DNA from: Ardenticatenales bacterium
GTDB lineage: Bacteria; Chloroflexota; Anaerolineae; Ardenticatenales; Ardenticatenaceae
DNA: 64,000 bases
Assembly: GCA_020634795.1 (NCBI GenBank)
Contig: JACKAZ010000004.1
Coordinates: forward strand, 180,001 to 244,000
Direction: 5' to 3'
Shown: in pieces, positions 62,221 to 64,000 of the stretch
How the letters are laid out: each line of letters starts with the position of its first letter
Numbering within the stretch: position 1 is the stretch's first letter
The notes under the pieces: model-generated
Database searches by the model: none
Told to the model about the DNA's origin: nothing
The model's input: the letters and a program-made list of their open reading frames with translations, nothing else
Position numbers and translations under genes: made by a program

Positions 62221-62694
62221 TTAGCTTTCCTCCCCTTCGCTATCCATCGTTTCGTCGTCCGCGCTATCGTCGCTTTCGTACACCTCGCCCCGTGCGGCGG
62301 CGTCGGCGGCTTCTTCGATCTCACTCGTCTCGGCGACCAACTCGGCCACTTCGGCCTCCACCTCTTCCGCGCTGGCGACCAAGCGCTCGTCCCGTTGCAG
62401 GTCGTCGCGGCGCACGATGAGGTAGCGAATGATATCTTCGTTGAGGTTGAATTGGCGTTCCAACAGCGCCAGCAACGAGGTGGGCAGGGAGGACTGGTAG
62501 ATGACATCGATGCCAGCGTTGTGGCCTTCGATCGCGTACTGCAAGCGGCGCTTGCCGCGGCGCACGATCTCGATGATCTCACCCCCGTTAGAGGTCAATG
62601 TGCTGTCGATTCGCTCGATCAGCCCTTCTTGGCCGTCCTCGTCCAGCTCGGGCTGGAAGACGAGGAACAGCTCATAGCGTCGAATCTCTTCCAT
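62221..62694 (-). CDS. rpsF: Small ribosomal subunit protein bS6 with acidic tail
   Basis: The product is 157 aa. The first 95 residues are S6: MEEIRRYELFLVFQPELDED, GGEIIEIVRRGKRRLQYAIEGHNAG and IIRYLIVRRDD. The last 60 residues form a strongly acidic tail (ASAEEVEAEVAELVAETSE, ending ESDDSADDETMDSEGEES), longer than usual. S6 pairs with S18 in the 30S subunit. AAAGGA lies 6 nt before the ATG at 62694. The leader contains a hairpin and follows a strong promoter, so autogenous control by S6:S18 is possible. Confidence 0.95.
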   Translation of the reverse strand: MEEIRRYELFLVFQPELDEDGQEGLIERIDSTLTSNGGEIIEIVRRGKRRLQYAIEGHNAGIDVIYQSSLPTSLLALLERQFNLNEDIIRYLIVRRDDLQRDERLVASAEEVEAEVAELVAETSEIEEAADAAARGEVYESDDSADDETMDSEGEES

Positions 62695-62761
62695 GAGGAT
62701 CCTTTCTGTGATCTGCGGCCCCGCGCCTGTAGCGCGGAGCAGAAAGTGGGTTGACAACAAA

Positions 62762-62823
62762 ACGGGCGGCTCTATGGAGCCGTCCGTGACCCCACATTAT
62801 AAGCGAAAGTTACGCTTTGGCAA
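62762..62823 (-). promoter_or_regulatory. rpsF promoter and leader hairpin
   Basis: A sigma-A-type promoter reads TTGCCA (62823-62818) and TATAAT (62801-62796) with a 16-nt spacer on the minus strand. The transcript starts close to a hairpin, ACGGACGGCTCC/GAGCCGCCCGT (62788-62762), followed by TTTTGTTG. It could be a terminator-like attenuator or the S6:S18-binding leader; no anti-terminator was recognised. Confidence 0.72.
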
Positions 62824-62996
62824 GTTTCGCGCCAGAGGCAGGCGACCGAGGTTAAGCGGGGGAGATGGGGTGTCGTAAGACTCTCGTAAGAACTCGGTAA
62901 CCTATTCGTAAGCAGTAAAGCCTATGCTACCCCTCGTATCACTGATACTAGCTCGATGTAACTATCCAATGTGAAGGACTCAGGAGGAGAAAGTAG

Positions 62997-63680
62997 ATGA
63001 AAAAGCGTCTGCTCGTTGTTCTGGCTGCTATGATGTTGATGATCGTAGGAATCTTGCCGGCTGCCGCCCAAGAAGATCCAGGCGACATCCCGACGGTCGC
63101 CATCGAGGCGGGCTCGTTTACGACATTGGTGGATGCGTTGGTGGCGACCGGTCTGGACGAAGCGCTGGCGGGCGAAGGGCCGTTCACTGTTTTTGCACCA
63201 ACCGATGACGCCTTTGCCGCCCTTCCCGAAGGGACGCTGGAATCCCTCGACGAAGAAACGCTTGCCGAAATCCTGAAGTATCATGTGGTGGCCGGTGAGT
63301 TCATGGCCGCCGACGTGGTGGGTCTGGATGGCCAATCGGTCGAAACGCTGCAAGGCGAGTCGGTGGCAATCTCGATCGATGGCGACACGGTCATGGTCAA
63401 CGATGCGACGGTCGTCACTGCGGATGTCGCCGCCTCGAACGGGGTGATCCATGTGATTGACAAAGTCCTGCTGCCGCCTTCCATCGTGGAAGCGATGGCC
63501 GGTGATGATGACGGCGAGGCCGAAGGTGAAGCCGAAGCTGAAACTGAGTCGAGCGAAGAGCCTGCCACGATGCCGGAAACCGGTGCGCCCGCCACGACCC
63601 CGTGGCTGCCCGTGGCCGCCCTGCTCGCTGGCCTGATGCTCTTGGGTGGTGCCGCAATCCTGCGCACGAACGAGCGCTAG
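62997..63680 (+). CDS. Fasciclin-domain surface protein with a sortase-like tail
   Basis: The product is 227 aa. A signal peptide (MKKRLLVVLAAMMLMIVGILPAAAQ) is followed by one fasciclin domain (residues ~40-165): FTTLVDALVATGLDEALAG, PFTVFAPTDDAFAALPEGTLESL, LKYHVVAGEFMAADV, NGVIHVIDKVLLP. A Glu/Ala-rich linker leads to MPETG at 192-196, a hydrophobic helix and a final RTNER, the layout of sortase cell-wall sorting signals (MPxTG variant). Fasciclin domains mediate adhesion. AGGAGG lies 9 nt before the ATG. No sortase gene is in the window, so anchoring by a sortase is inferred. Confidence 0.9.
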   Translation: MKKRLLVVLAAMMLMIVGILPAAAQEDPGDIPTVAIEAGSFTTLVDALVATGLDEALAGEGPFTVFAPTDDAFAALPEGTLESLDEETLAEILKYHVVAGEFMAADVVGLDGQSVETLQGESVAISIDGDTVMVNDATVVTADVAASNGVIHVIDKVLLPPSIVEAMAGDDDGEAEGEAEAETESSEEPATMPETGAPATTPWLPVAALLAGLMLLGGAAILRTNER

Positions 63681-63715
63681 AGATCGCCACGCCCCGCTGA
63701 ATAGCACACTGAATA

Positions 63716-63749
63716 AAACAGGCTGCTCACAACGAGCAGCCTGTTTTTG
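63716..63749 (+). terminator. Intrinsic terminator of the fasciclin gene
   Basis: AAACAGGCTGCTC and GAGCAGCCTGTTT form a 13-bp stem around a 5-nt loop, followed by TTTGT. It lies 35 nt past the stop codon. Confidence 0.88.
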
Positions 63750-63934
63750 TATGAACCCAGCGCTGGCACGGGTAACGCTTTTTGCGCCGTTGGGGCCTCA
63801 TCCCGCCGTCATCTGGCCGCGCGAGCGCCCCCAAACGGGCGGACCGACGGCATTGAAAACAGACAGCTAACCGGGCGGTAGGCGCTTGCGCCCTCACTTA
63901 AATCGCGCGACAAGCCCGCTACCGATCACCCCAT

Positions 63935-64000
63935 AATACCCATTCTCATAGACAAATGTGGCTGTGGAATTGACGGTGTAACCGTGGGGCGGGGGATTAA
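63935..64000 (-). repeat. Dispersed element, copy 2 (runs off the window end)
   Basis: Reading the minus strand, TTAATCCCCCGCCCCACGG, then TTACACCGTC, then TTGTCTATGAGAATGGGTAT matches copy 1 at 49367-49431 with few mismatches and one indel. The element is cut by the window edge, so its full length is unknown. Confidence 0.85.

Overview
This window looks like a chromosomal piece of a GC-rich member of the Chloroflexota, probably an Anaerolineae or Caldilineae-type lineage. The assignment is inferred from the gene families, not from a search. The supporting signs are a CSLREA-motif beta-helix protein, a choice-of-anchor-Q beta-helix protein, a fused GlyQS, a TPR-CHAT protease, a PQQ-type dehydrogenase with an N-terminal FGYP-type domain, a sortase-like tail on a fasciclin protein, and many intergenic short tandem repeats.

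Layout. 1-980: the 3' end of a 23S rRNA gene, 5S rRNA and a terminator. 1.1-9.5 kb: a lipoprotein, Dps, a half-size EamA protein, a 1426-residue surface protein, and a three-gene unit (Sm/SH3-like protein, HipA-like kinase, DUF3037). 10.0-16.4 kb: a sigma-70-family factor, a soluble zinc-finger anti-sigma candidate, a TPR-CHAT cysteine protease and a divergently transcribed zincin with a CLCA-type HExxH motif. I regard this as the most interesting locus, a possible protease-controlled transcription switch. 16.7-19.0 kb: a second beta-helix surface protein, a membrane coiled-coil protein and an unlisted 57-residue Cys-rich peptide. 19.1-26.0 kb (minus strand): glyQS, recG and degV.

27.1-31.65 kb is abnormal. 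Five recognisable genes (the fakA N-terminus, rpe, a fur-family regulator, cbiM/cbiN and the start of cbiQ) are all broken by frequent small indels while protein similarity persists across frames. That looks more like a patch of poor consensus sequence than ordinary gene decay. 31.4-33.1 kb completes the cobalt/nickel ECF transporter (cbiQ, cbiO). 33.1-46 kb: a PabB-PabC fusion, a PEP-synthase-like protein, an AT-richer GT39-like membrane protein, an EamA permease, fumarylacetoacetase, RecD2 and RsmA. 46-54 kb: a large lipoprotein, a membrane coiled-coil protein, DoxX, an orphan molybdopterin subunit and a Cys/Met-metabolism PLP enzyme. 54-64 kb: a TlpA and PQQ-dehydrogenase pair, PurH, a FabL-like reductase, a GT2 glycosyltransferase, a PpiC-type foldase, S18 and S6, and a fasciclin protein.

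Intergenic regions repeatedly carry degenerate tandem runs of 7-9 base units. At least one dispersed element of about 65 bp occurs twice, in opposite orientations. No tRNA, CRISPR array or insertion sequence was recognised.
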